Shown here: one piece after another, positions 15,205 to 22,489 of the stretch | Layout of the letters: the number at the start of each line of letters is the position of its first letter | How positions within the stretch are numbered: the first letter of the stretch is position 1 | Origin: JBFIHF01 sp964411125 | GTDB taxonomy: Bacteria > Myxococcota_A > Bradymonadia > Bradymonadales > Bradymonadaceae | Assembly (NCBI GenBank): GCA_964411125.1 | Contig: CAYPJU010000056.1 | Coordinates: 1 to 42,398, forward strand | Direction of reading: 5' to 3' | DNA length: 42,398 nt | The notes under the pieces: generated by a model | Told to the model about the DNA's origin: nothing | The model's input: the letters and a program-made list of their open reading frames with translations, nothing else | Databases searched by the model: none | Position numbers and translations under genes: made by a program

Positions 15205-17367
15205 TCAGTATCCGACGTCGTCGGGAAGCTCGATGTCGCGGCTCTGGGGGAACATCGCGTCGAGGATCTGGTTCCGACGGTCTTCGTCGGGCTCGTACAG
15301 GAAGATGTACTGCAGCATGTGTTCGGCGACCTTGCGGCAGTAAGCGCGCCCCTCGTTGTACTCGAACTCTTCGATGAGCCACGGGAACGATGCCTCGGGG
15401 TTCTTGCGGAACCAGCGCGCGATCGGCCCCGGCCCCGTGTTGTAAGCGGACGCCATCGGTACGTAGAGGCCGTCGAAGACGTCCAGCAACTTCCGCATGT
15501 AGTAGCCGCTGAACCTGAAGCCGACCTCGGGCCTGAAGAACGTCCGGATGTCGTAGACGACCCCGAGGTCGGCGGCGACCAGCCGCGCGGTCTTCGGGAT
15601 CATCTGCAGGGCGCCGACCGCGTCTGTGTAGCTGATGGCACCCGGTTTGTAGCGGCTCTCCTGGCGCATGATCGCCCACACGAGATACGGCGGCAGCTCG
15701 AACTCGTCGGTGACCTCCGTCACGATGTCGAGGTAGGCGCGAGGGTACGCCATCGCGCTCTCCAGGTCTCGAGGCGCCGGGTCGCCGGGGGGCGTCGAGA
15801 TGCTCCCACCCGTGGCCCTGCGCCACATCTTGTTGTAGTCCCCGACGAACCATCCGAGCGCGTGCACCCACTCGTCCTTCTTGTCCGCGTCGATCTCGTC
15901 GAGCAGGTCGTCCCGGATCGAGTCGAGCTCCTCGCGGGCGAGGTGCTTCTCGCCGGCCATCGCGAAGATCTGCACGCGCTCCCACGTCTCGCGCTCCTTC
16001 GACGAGAGCCCGGTGAACTTCACCTTCTGGACGTCCATCCGCGGCGAATCGTCGAGCGTGCCGCCCCCTTCGGGCCACCAGACGTCCGCTGCCTTCGTGC
16101 TCTTCCCCTGGATCTCGTTGCGAAGTTGCTCGCCCAGGTAGCCGTAGTAGGTGATCGGGTATTCGTCGCGGAGGGCGTCGAGCGTCTTCAGCGCGTCGTC
16201 CTTCTTCCCGAGCTCCCGCAGCGCGTATGCCTTCCAATACAGCGCCTTACCCTCGACCAGGGTGTTGCCGAACGGCATCATCGAGTCCCACACCTCGATC
16301 GCCTCTTCCCAGCGCTTCTCGCGCATGTAAGCCCAGGCGAGGAATCCGTAGATGTAGGAACTCTTGCGTGCCCGACGGCCGTACCGGTCGACGAAAGCCT
16401 CGAGACCCTCGATCGCTTTGTCGTTCTCTCTGGCGTCGTAAGGCAGCCAGCCTCGGTAGTACATGATGTCCGAGGCGTACCGCGTGCGCTTGAACTTGCG
16501 CTCGATCTCGTCGAACACCTTCATCGCTTCGTCGTAGCGGTTCAGCTTCATGTAGGCGCGGGCGAGGTACCACAGCGCCGCTTCCTCCCGGTATCCCTCG
16601 TCGGCGAGCCCTCGGAACAGCTCGATCGCTTCCTCCGGCCGGTCGCGAAGTTTGCGAAGTCCGATGAGCCCGAGGTTCCAACGCGCCGCTTTCCGATACT
16701 TCTTGTGGTCGCGCAGCCGCTCGAACTCGACCCGCGCGTCCTCGTAGCCCCAGGAATTCATCAGGTTTCCGGCACGCACGTAACGATCGCCGTCGCTCAG
16801 GTCGTCGGGGCTGATGACGAGCCCCGGCCTGCGCGTGGCGTGCTCCGTCGGGTAGTGGATGAGGAGCGCCTTCGCCTCCGCTCGGGCACCGCTTCGATCC
16901 TTTTCGGCGACCGCGAGATCGTGCTCCAACCGCGCGATGCGCGAATAGAGGTACCGGCGGTCCGCGCTTCGCCCACGCACCTTCTTCTTCGCCTTCTCGA
17001 GCTCGCGGATCGCCGCCCTCGCATCCGCAGCCTCGCCGATGAGCGCCAGGAGCTCCGCGCGTTCGAGCCGCGCTTGAAACGCCTCCGTCGCATCCGGGGT
17101 CGCGTCGGCCTGTAAGGCGAGCGCGTCGATAGCCTCGCGGATCCGCTGGGTCCGCATCGCGGCCTCCACCAGCAGGTCGAGCCGAATCTCGTCCGCGGGA
17201 GTCAGCCGCGGCATCTTCGATACCAGCGCGTACGACTGCTCGGGATCCTCGTCCAGCAGGTCGCGTGCGCGCTCGTAGTCCGCGAGCGCCTCCTGCGACG
17301 GCAGCGCCCACGCGGAGGAGGGGAGGGTCAGAAGCAGCAATACGAGAACGATGCGAGCCGCGTTCAT
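15205..17367 (-). CDS. Soluble lytic murein transglycosylase (Slt70-like)
   Basis: The protein is 720 aa from the ATG at 17367, which yields a signal peptide (MNAARIVLVLLLLTLPSSAWA). Residues about 25-520 are TPR-like helical repeats (ALYWKAYALRELGKKDDALKTL, WYLARAYMKLNRYDEAMKVF) that form the superhelical doughnut seen in Slt70. The C-terminal SLT domain carries the catalytic Glu570 in MRQESRYKPGA, then VGALQMIPKTA and AYNTGPGPIARW. The enzyme cleaves peptidoglycan between MurNAc and GlcNAc, forming 1,6-anhydroMurNAc ends. A longer in-frame reading to 17547 has no signal peptide and is rejected. The gene is transcribed toward, but separately from, the deacetylase gene (143-base gap). Confidence 0.95.
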   Translation of the reverse strand: MNAARIVLVLLLLTLPSSAWALPSQEALADYERARDLLDEDPEQSYALVSKMPRLTPADEIRLDLLVEAAMRTQRIREAIDALALQADATPDATEAFQARLERAELLALIGEAADARAAIRELEKAKKKVRGRSADRRYLYSRIARLEHDLAVAEKDRSGARAEAKALLIHYPTEHATRRPGLVISPDDLSDGDRYVRAGNLMNSWGYEDARVEFERLRDHKKYRKAARWNLGLIGLRKLRDRPEEAIELFRGLADEGYREEAALWYLARAYMKLNRYDEAMKVFDEIERKFKRTRYASDIMYYRGWLPYDARENDKAIEGLEAFVDRYGRRARKSSYIYGFLAWAYMREKRWEEAIEVWDSMMPFGNTLVEGKALYWKAYALRELGKKDDALKTLDALRDEYPITYYGYLGEQLRNEIQGKSTKAADVWWPEGGGTLDDSPRMDVQKVKFTGLSSKERETWERVQIFAMAGEKHLAREELDSIRDDLLDEIDADKKDEWVHALGWFVGDYNKMWRRATGGSISTPPGDPAPRDLESAMAYPRAYLDIVTEVTDEFELPPYLVWAIMRQESRYKPGAISYTDAVGALQMIPKTARLVAADLGVVYDIRTFFRPEVGFRFSGYYMRKLLDVFDGLYVPMASAYNTGPGPIARWFRKNPEASFPWLIEEFEYNEGRAYCRKVAEHMLQYIFLYEPDEDRRNQILDAMFPQSRDIELPDDVGY

Positions 17368-17594
17368 GATCGGGCGTCCGTGTCCGAAGGTCGGTTCCGG
17401 CGAAATTCTAGCGCGAACCCCTTCGCTCTGACCAGCGTCGGGCCTCAGGCGAGGCCGGCCTCCCTGGCCACTCGGCCGGGATGCGGCGATCCGCCCCTCG
17501 CCCCGCTGCTCGGACGTTTCGTGGTGAAAATGTTGCCGCGAACCCATGCGTCTTAGGTTTGCCTCGGAAACAATGTCCAGAGATGGAGCAGATG

Positions 17595-18785
17595 ATGAAG
17601 CTAAAAATGAACAGACTGACGTTTGGAACGGCCGCGCTCGTCGCGGCAGGAGTTTCGCTGATCGGCTGCGATCGCGACCCGGTCGAAAAGGAAGGGATCG
17701 AACCGCAGCAGGTCGTCGAAGCCGAGGAACTCGCCGAAGGCGAAGGGATCGCGGACCCCGACGCGGAGCGCGAAGAACCGATGGAGATCGCGCAGAAGCT
17801 GCTCCTGACAGGGGACGAAGACCTCTTCGACGGTTTCGACGCCAACCGCGACAACTACATCTCGGTGGAGGAATTCGAGCCTGGCGCCGAACGCGTGAAC
17901 CTCTTCGGCATGGTCGACGTGAACGAAAACAAGGTCGTCACCGAAGACGAGTTCCACAACGCCCTCTTCTCGCTCTGGGACACGAACGGGGACGGGGCCG
18001 TGGGCGAGCGCGAATACGTGCAGGGCGCCCTCCGCTTCTTCACCGAAGACACCGAGGAACTCGAAAACTACGCCGACATCGATGCAAACGACGACGCGTT
18101 GCTGCAGCGCGGCGAGTTCGTGGCGAACATGGACGGCATCGCTCTGTTCGACCGATGGGACCTCGACGACGATGCCGAGATGGGGGCTGACGAGATGATG
18201 ATGGTGATCCAGAACATCTGGGACACCGACCGTGACCTCCGTGTCAGTAAGACCGAGTTCGGCGGTAGCGCGACCAGCAAAGCGCGTAGTATGGCCGTCG
18301 CCGCAGACACCGCGGAGCGCGATTCGGCGCAGGGCACGGCCGCGAACGACTCGGCCGACGACTCGGGAGCCGCCGCGAAGACCGGTGCGACCCCGGAAGT
18401 CGCAGGAGTGGCTGTCGTCGGCGCGCGGATCATTCCGACCGAAATGCGACCGATCACGAACGAGAAACTGTTCGCAGAACCGGTCCCGGTCGGCCGCATG
18501 GTGACCGGCACGTTCCAGGTCGACGAGGTCATCTCCGACCGTGGTTTCTGGATCGGTGAAGGTGAGAATCGTGTCTTCGCGGTCGTCCGAGAAGACGTCC
18601 CGAAGCACGAGATGATCGACATCGACAAGGGTCAGAGCCTGAAGCTGACCGGCTATCTCGTCCCCGCCTCCGCAGCGTCCAACCTCACGGGAACGCTCGA
18701 GAAAGACACTACGCAGGCGATCGAGAAGGAAGGAGCGTTCCTCGCGATGCACCACAAACAGGTGAAGATCGTCGACGGCAAGTGA
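17595..18785 (+). CDS. EF-hand calcium-binding lipoprotein
   Basis: The protein is 396 aa from the ATG at 17595, placed 6 bases after GGAG; ATGs at 17583 and 17592 are close alternatives. The lipoprotein signal ends in SLIGC (Cys25). An acidic stretch follows, then about six EF-hand-like loops: DANRDNYISVEEF, DVNENKVVTEDEF, DTNGDGAVGEREY, DIDANDDALLQRGEF, DLDDDAEMGADEM and DTDRDLRVSKTEF. Some are degenerate (Glu or Asp missing at key ligand positions). A Ser/Ala/Asp-rich linker (about 235-275) leads to a C-terminal beta-rich domain (about 300-396, VTGTFQVDEVISDRGFWIGEGENRVFAVVRED) that looks OB-fold-like. It probably binds calcium on the envelope surface. Its partner is unknown. A strong hairpin follows the stop. 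Confidence 0.88.
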   Translation: MKLKMNRLTFGTAALVAAGVSLIGCDRDPVEKEGIEPQQVVEAEELAEGEGIADPDAEREEPMEIAQKLLLTGDEDLFDGFDANRDNYISVEEFEPGAERVNLFGMVDVNENKVVTEDEFHNALFSLWDTNGDGAVGEREYVQGALRFFTEDTEELENYADIDANDDALLQRGEFVANMDGIALFDRWDLDDDAEMGADEMMMVIQNIWDTDRDLRVSKTEFGGSATSKARSMAVAADTAERDSAQGTAANDSADDSGAAAKTGATPEVAGVAVVGARIIPTEMRPITNEKLFAEPVPVGRMVTGTFQVDEVISDRGFWIGEGENRVFAVVREDVPKHEMIDIDKGQSLKLTGYLVPASAASNLTGTLEKDTTQAIEKEGAFLAMHHKQVKIVDGK

Positions 18786-18811
18786 GACGCGAGACACACC
18801 GTGTTTACCCT

Positions 18812-18836
18812 CCGGGGGCCGTCGTACGGCCCCCGG
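18812..18836 (+). terminator. Hairpin terminator-like structure after EF-hand gene
   Basis: CCGGGGGCCG (18812-18821) pairs perfectly with CGGCCCCCGG (18827-18836); the T-A pair inside the loop extends the stem to 11 bp. It lies 26 bases after the EF-hand stop codon. There is no T tract, so it may act as a GC-rich stabilising 3' hairpin or a factor-assisted terminator. Confidence 0.5.
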
Positions 18837-18856
18837 TCGCACTCTGGCGGCCGGTC

Positions 18857-18886
18857 TTTACAAGATCGCGTGAAACCACTAGTAAT
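18857..18886 (+). promoter_or_regulatory. Possible sigma-70-type promoter of the four-gene operon
   Basis: TTTACA (18857-18862, one mismatch to consensus) is followed after 18 bases by AGTAAT (18881-18886, two mismatches). It lies downstream of the terminator-like hairpin and about 110 bases before the first gene of the operon, where a promoter is expected. Confidence 0.35.
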
Positions 18887-18996
18887 GCCGGTACTTCGGA
18901 GAACTCGAAAGCAGCGTCCAACGACCAAACGGTCGGGGCCGGCGGGGGCCAGCCTGCGGACCGTGCCGACGAGCCCTCCTTCAAATCGGGGTAAAC

Positions 18997-19617
18997 ATGA
19001 AAGAACGACTCAAAGCGGCCCTGAGGGCCGTCGCCGCGGACGACTTTGCCGAGGGCCGATGGCTCCACACGCTCTCCTACCTGGAGTTCGTCGCCGCGCG
19101 AAAGATCGCCAAGACCGTGGGTGCTGCCCATCCGACCGTCGCCGTGCTCCGGCACCTCGCGACCGACATGGGCCACGCCACCACCTTCAAGACGCTCGCC
19201 TCGAAGAAGTGCGGCGGAGAGCCGAGTGAGTATGTCGGACTGTCTGCCGCGGGGGTGTACCTGCACAAGCTCGATCGCGAGCTCGACGCGTGGGCCGCCG
19301 AGCTCGTCGGGGAGAAGCACCTGATCCTGACCTATCTCCTCGTCTCGACGATGGTGCAGCGACGTGCGATCGAACTTTATTCGACGTACCAGAACGCGAC
19401 CGGGGACGAGGAAGTCCGCGCAGCCCTTCGCGAAATCATCGAAGAGGAGCGCGACCAGTACGAGCGTACCGAGGAAAATTGTCGCGCACTCCTGTCCGAG
19501 TATGGCATCAAGGACCTCGCCACGCCGCAGACGGTCGAATCGATCTACTTCGCGGACTTCTGGTCCGAGGTCGAAGGCGAACTCGGCATGTCCAACAGCA
19601 CCGCTCCGAACGCATGA
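18997..19617 (+). CDS. All-helical protein, possibly ferritin-like di-iron fold
   Basis: The protein is 206 aa, predicted almost entirely helical with no signal peptide. The pattern of possible metal ligands on four helices suggests a ferritin-like bundle: Glu30 in SYLEF, Asp57/His60 in TDMGH, Glu126 in RRAIELY, and the acidic EIIEEERD cluster (about 147-153). The canonical ExxH pairs are not complete, so the di-iron reading is tentative and it may be a helical protein of another kind. It is the first gene of an operon and overlaps the thioesterase gene by 4 bases (ATGA). The ribosome site is weak (GGGGT before the ATG). Confidence 0.6.
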   Translation: MKERLKAALRAVAADDFAEGRWLHTLSYLEFVAARKIAKTVGAAHPTVAVLRHLATDMGHATTFKTLASKKCGGEPSEYVGLSAAGVYLHKLDRELDAWAAELVGEKHLILTYLLVSTMVQRRAIELYSTYQNATGDEEVRAALREIIEEERDQYERTEENCRALLSEYGIKDLATPQTVESIYFADFWSEVEGELGMSNSTAPNA

Positions 19618-20042
19618 ACTTTCATCCACCCGAATTGGAAACCGAGCTCCGCGCTTTCGCTCGTGATCCGATGATTCGGGTGGTGATGATGCCCGAGGAC
19701 ACGAACCCGCTCGGGTTCATCTTCGGGGGCGTCATCCTGAGCCATCTCGACATCGCCGCCGGCGAAGAAGCCCTCAAGACAGCCCGTCGACCCGTCGTCA
19801 CCAAGGTGATGCGCGAGGTCGACTTCGTCGCGCGAGTTCACGTCGGCGACTGGGTCTCGTTCTACACACGCACCACGCGCGTCGGGCGGACGAGCGTCAC
19901 GGTCGAGGTGTTGGTCGCCGCCCACCGTGGCTACCGGCGCGAAAACGTGTACAAAGTCACCTCGGCGGAGGTCGTCTTCGTCGCTGTGGACGCGGAAGGG
20001 AAGCCGGTTCCCATCGAGTCCCCCCTCGAATCGAACGAGTAG
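19614..20042 (+). CDS. Acyl-CoA thioesterase, hotdog fold (YciA-like)
   Basis: The protein is 142 aa. The start ATG at 19614 overlaps the stop of the previous gene (ATGA). The hotdog-fold features are clear: a first strand MIRVVMMPEDTNPLGFIFGGVILSHLD-type segment, with the active-site-region N-x-x-G-x-x-F-G-G and a helix leading to Asp, then VVTKVMREVDFVARVHVGDWVSFYTR and VTSAEVVFVAVD. This matches the acyl-CoA hydrolase group that includes YciA and BFIT-type enzymes, which release free fatty acids from acyl-CoA. In this operon it could supply or trim acyl chains for lipid synthesis, which is inference from its neighbour the phosphatidyltransferase. The longer upstream reading frame is a shadow. 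Confidence 0.88.
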   Translation: MNFHPPELETELRAFARDPMIRVVMMPEDTNPLGFIFGGVILSHLDIAAGEEALKTARRPVVTKVMREVDFVARVHVGDWVSFYTRTTRVGRTSVTVEVLVAAHRGYRRENVYKVTSAEVVFVAVDAEGKPVPIESPLESNE

Positions 20043-20045
20043 TCC

Positions 20046-20825
20046 ATGACGGAATCGACCCCACGGAAGGGGATCGTCGGCGAGATTACGCAGGTCTACC
20101 GCGACTCGCGCAAACCCCACGACATCGCCTGGAACGTCTACGTCGCGCGCCCCCTCGCCGCGATCCTCGTCGCCGTGCTGAAGCGCACGCCCCTCACCCC
20201 GAACCAGGTCACCATCCTCGGCGCCCTCGTCTTCGTCGGTTGCGTCGCCGCGCTCGTGCTGCTGCCCGGATGGGGCGGTTTCCTCATCGCGGCGGCCATC
20301 CTCGAGCTCGCCTACATCTTCGACTGTGCCGACGGACAGCTCGCCCGCATCAAGGGGATGACGTCGGAGATCGGCGCGTACTTCGACTTCCTCATCGACG
20401 AGGTGAAAGCGTTGATGTTGGTCGGAGGCTGCGCCGTCCGCATCTGGCTCGAGTCCGGCAACGACGTCTGGCTCATCGTCGGGATCGTCGGCTGCGCGCT
20501 CGTCTCGATCGCAACCTCGCTCACCAACTTCGTGCGTCGCCCCGAGTACTCGGGCGTCGAGGTGAAGCCGGGCGCCTCGGCGAAACAGCCCGGGATGCCC
20601 GCCGGGTTTCTCCCGAAGATCATGTGGGTCGTGCAGCGCACCGCCTCGTTCCTCGTCCACTACCCGTCGTGGTTCGTCTTCATCGCGCTCGCCGACGGCC
20701 TGCCCGGCTTCGACGGCGCGAAGTGGTTCCTCTACCTGTTCCTCGGGGTCTACCTGGTCTACATCGGCCGTACCGGACTCGGTGTCGTGCTGAAGCTCGG
20801 CAGTCCCTCCTTCTACAAACGCTGA
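20046..20825 (+). CDS. CDP-alcohol phosphatidyltransferase family protein
   Basis: The protein is 259 aa and carries the complete family signature D-x2-D-G-x2-A-R-x8-G-x3-D-x3-D: Asp93, Asp96-Gly97, Ala100-Arg101, Gly110, Asp114 and Asp118, within FDCADGQLARIKG and then AYFDFLID. About six membrane helices surround it. Family enzymes transfer a phosphate-linked alcohol from a CDP-activated donor to an acceptor alcohol (PS, PG, PI or di-myo-inositol-phosphate synthesis). It starts 3 bases after the thioesterase stop, and the next gene encodes a nucleotidyltransferase that could make its CDP-activated donor. The polar head group cannot be read from sequence. Confidence 0.93.
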   Translation: MTESTPRKGIVGEITQVYRDSRKPHDIAWNVYVARPLAAILVAVLKRTPLTPNQVTILGALVFVGCVAALVLLPGWGGFLIAAAILELAYIFDCADGQLARIKGMTSEIGAYFDFLIDEVKALMLVGGCAVRIWLESGNDVWLIVGIVGCALVSIATSLTNFVRRPEYSGVEVKPGASAKQPGMPAGFLPKIMWVVQRTASFLVHYPSWFVFIALADGLPGFDGAKWFLYLFLGVYLVYIGRTGLGVVLKLGSPSFYKR

Positions 20826-20833
20826 GAATCGAA

Positions 20834-21580
20834 ATGCGCGCCATCATCATCGCTGCCGGGATGGGCAGCCGCCTCGAACACTACACCGACGAGCGCCCCA
20901 AGTGCATGGTCGAGATCGGTGGCCGGTCGATCCTGAGCTATCAGCTCGAAGCCCTGCGCGCCCACGGCGTCGACGACATCCACATCGTCCGCGGCTACCT
21001 GTCCGACCGCCTCGTCGTCGACGGAGCGACGTACTGGGAAAACGACGACTACCGGAACAACAACATCCTCTTCTCGCTCTTCAAGGCGGAGCCTGCGATG
21101 GAGGGCCCGTTCGTCACGACCTACTCCGACATCGTCTATCGCCCCGAGGTCGTCGAGAAGCTGATGGCAAGTGACGCGGACGTCGCGCTGGTCGTCGACC
21201 GCCGCTGGATGGACGCGTACGAGGGTCGCGAAGACCACCCGCCCGAACAGGCCGAGCTGACCGTCGTCGACGGCGACCGCGTCGTCGAAGTCGGCAAGCA
21301 CGTCTCACCCGACCAGGACCCGTTGGGTGAGTTCATCGGCCTCGCGAAGTTCAGCGCGAAGGGCGGTCGGATGCTGCGGGAGACCTTCGCCGACGTCCGC
21401 TCGAAGCTCGGCGACGACGAGCCGTTCCAGGCCGCGAAGCTGTTCCGAAAGTCCTACATGACCGACCTGCTCGAGGAGATGATCCAGCGCGGCATGCACG
21501 TCGGTTACGTCGCGATCGACGGAGACTGGCGCGAGATCGACACGGTGCAGGACCTCGAGCGGGTCTCGCAGGACTGGTGA
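20834..21580 (+). CDS. Sugar/polyol-phosphate nucleotidyltransferase
   Basis: The protein is 248 aa from the ATG at 20834, 8 bases after the phosphatidyltransferase stop. The N-terminal nucleotide-binding motif is IIAAGMGSRLEHYTDERPKC, followed by MVEIGGRSIL. Substrate and metal residues lie in TYSDIVYR (Asp118 region) and the C-terminal DGDWREIDTVQDLE motif. It belongs to the group that includes phosphocholine (LicC-like) and inositol-1-phosphate cytidylyltransferases. Placed next to a CDP-alcohol phosphatidyltransferase, it most likely makes the CDP-activated head group used by that enzyme. The longer upstream reading frame is a shadow of the phosphatidyltransferase gene. Confidence 0.9.
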   Translation: MRAIIIAAGMGSRLEHYTDERPKCMVEIGGRSILSYQLEALRAHGVDDIHIVRGYLSDRLVVDGATYWENDDYRNNNILFSLFKAEPAMEGPFVTTYSDIVYRPEVVEKLMASDADVALVVDRRWMDAYEGREDHPPEQAELTVVDGDRVVEVGKHVSPDQDPLGEFIGLAKFSAKGGRMLRETFADVRSKLGDDEPFQAAKLFRKSYMTDLLEEMIQRGMHVGYVAIDGDWREIDTVQDLERVSQDW

Positions 21581-21585
21581 CGGAC

Positions 21586-21605
21586 CTCGGGGCTCCGTCC
21601 CCGAG
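21586..21605. terminator. Terminator-like hairpin 1 between convergent genes
   Basis: CTCGGGG (21586-21592) pairs perfectly with CCCCGAG (21599-21605) around a 6-base loop. It lies just after the nucleotidyltransferase stop, in the 55-base gap to the convergent AIM24-type gene. No T tract follows. Confidence 0.5.
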
Positions 21606-21609
21606 TGGA

Positions 21610-21631
21610 GCGCCGGGCTCCGCCCCGGCGC
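21610..21631. terminator. Terminator-like hairpin 2 between convergent genes
   Basis: GCGCCGGG (21610-21617) pairs perfectly with CCCGGCGC (21624-21631) around a 6-base loop, only 5 bases from the stop of the minus-strand AIM24-type gene. With hairpin 1 it forms a double structure serving both converging transcripts. Confidence 0.5.
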
Positions 21632-21635
21632 CCGC

Positions 21636-22361
21636 CTACATCTGGCGCTGAGCGGCGGCTGGCAACTTCTTCAGGCTCTGCATCATCACCCAGCCCGGGC
21701 CGCGCAACTCGGTCATGAAGAGCCCTTCGCCGCCGAAGAACGACTTCAGACATCCGCCGGTTCGGCGCACGTTGTAGGCGACGTCGCCCGAGAAAACGGC
21801 GAGGTTTCCCGTCGACACCAGCACCGTCTCGCCGGGGCCGAGCTGTCGCTCGATGAAGTCACCGGCGCCGTGCACGATGGCGATGCCGGACCCCGACAGC
21901 CGCTGCATGAAGAGCCCCGTGCCGCCGAAGAGCGCCGCGCCCGCCGACCGCGCGACCGTGACGTCGATGTCGACGTTCCCCAGGGCTGCGACGAACGAGC
22001 CGCTGGTGCATACGATCGGACCGTTCGAAAGGTCCCACGTCACCAGCCGCCCCGGTTGGTTCGAGCTCAGAGTCACCTTTGCCCCCTGACGCTGCGCCGT
22101 CACGTACGTCAACGACGCGCCTTCGCCCGACAGCATCCGACTCGCCGCCTTGCCCGCGCCGCCCGGGATCTTCAACTGCCAGCCCACCCCGTCGTCGTAG
22201 GCGAGCAGCGAACCACGCGAACACCACAAACTCTGGCCCGCCTCGAATTCGATCGTCGCGGTCTGCGCGATCACGCCATCGATCGAAATGTCGCGGCAGT
22301 AGGTCGCGAGCTCCGCCCGTTCGAGCGCGACGAGTTGGTCGAGAATCTTCCCCTCACTCAT
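21636..22361 (-). CDS. AIM24 family protein (TIGR00266-like)
   Basis: The protein is 241 aa and reads as the AIM24/TIGR00266 family, a double-stranded beta-helix-like (trimeric) fold. Typical stretches include FEAGQSLWCSRGSLLAYDDGV, GGTGLFMQRLSGSG, LGPGETVLVSTGNLAVFSGDV and FFGGEGLFMTELRGPGWVMMQS. The function of this family is unknown in bacteria; the yeast homologue acts in mitochondrial inner-membrane organisation. A perfect ribosome site AGGAGG (22366-22371) lies just before the ATG. The gene is on its own transcript or follows the spermidine-synthase-like gene after a 127-base repeat-containing spacer. Confidence 0.92.
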   Translation of the reverse strand: MSEGKILDQLVALERAELATYCRDISIDGVIAQTATIEFEAGQSLWCSRGSLLAYDDGVGWQLKIPGGAGKAASRMLSGEGASLTYVTAQRQGAKVTLSSNQPGRLVTWDLSNGPIVCTSGSFVAALGNVDIDVTVARSAGAALFGGTGLFMQRLSGSGIAIVHGAGDFIERQLGPGETVLVSTGNLAVFSGDVAYNVRRTGGCLKSFFGGEGLFMTELRGPGWVMMQSLKKLPAAAQRQM

Positions 22362-22431
22362 GGTTCCTCCTGATCTGGAAGGTGCAACCTACAATCAAAC
22401 AAAGCTTTTTCGCGAGCGCGATCAGCGCACG

Positions 22432-22489
22432 GCGCACAGCCCAGCGCACTGCGCAGAGCCCACCGCGCAGAGCTCACCGCTCAGAGCGC
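22432..22489. repeat. Short imperfect tandem repeats (about 14-base unit)
   Basis: GCGCAGAGCCCACC (22451-22464) and GCGCAGAGCTCACC (22465-22478) are adjacent copies differing at one base. A partial copy precedes (22432-22443) and a degenerate one follows (22479-22489). They fill the spacer between two minus-strand genes and run into the 3' end of the spermidine-synthase-like gene. Confidence 0.5.

Noticed and set aside
15139..17115. A 658-codon plus-strand frame antisense to the lytic transglycosylase
   Set aside because: The opposite strand has a complete Slt-type protein with a signal peptide and catalytic Glu motif; the antisense frame has none.
22432..22489. The 14-base tandem repeats as a CRISPR array
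   Set aside because: The repeats are too short, adjacent without spacers and imperfect; they are simple tandem repeats.
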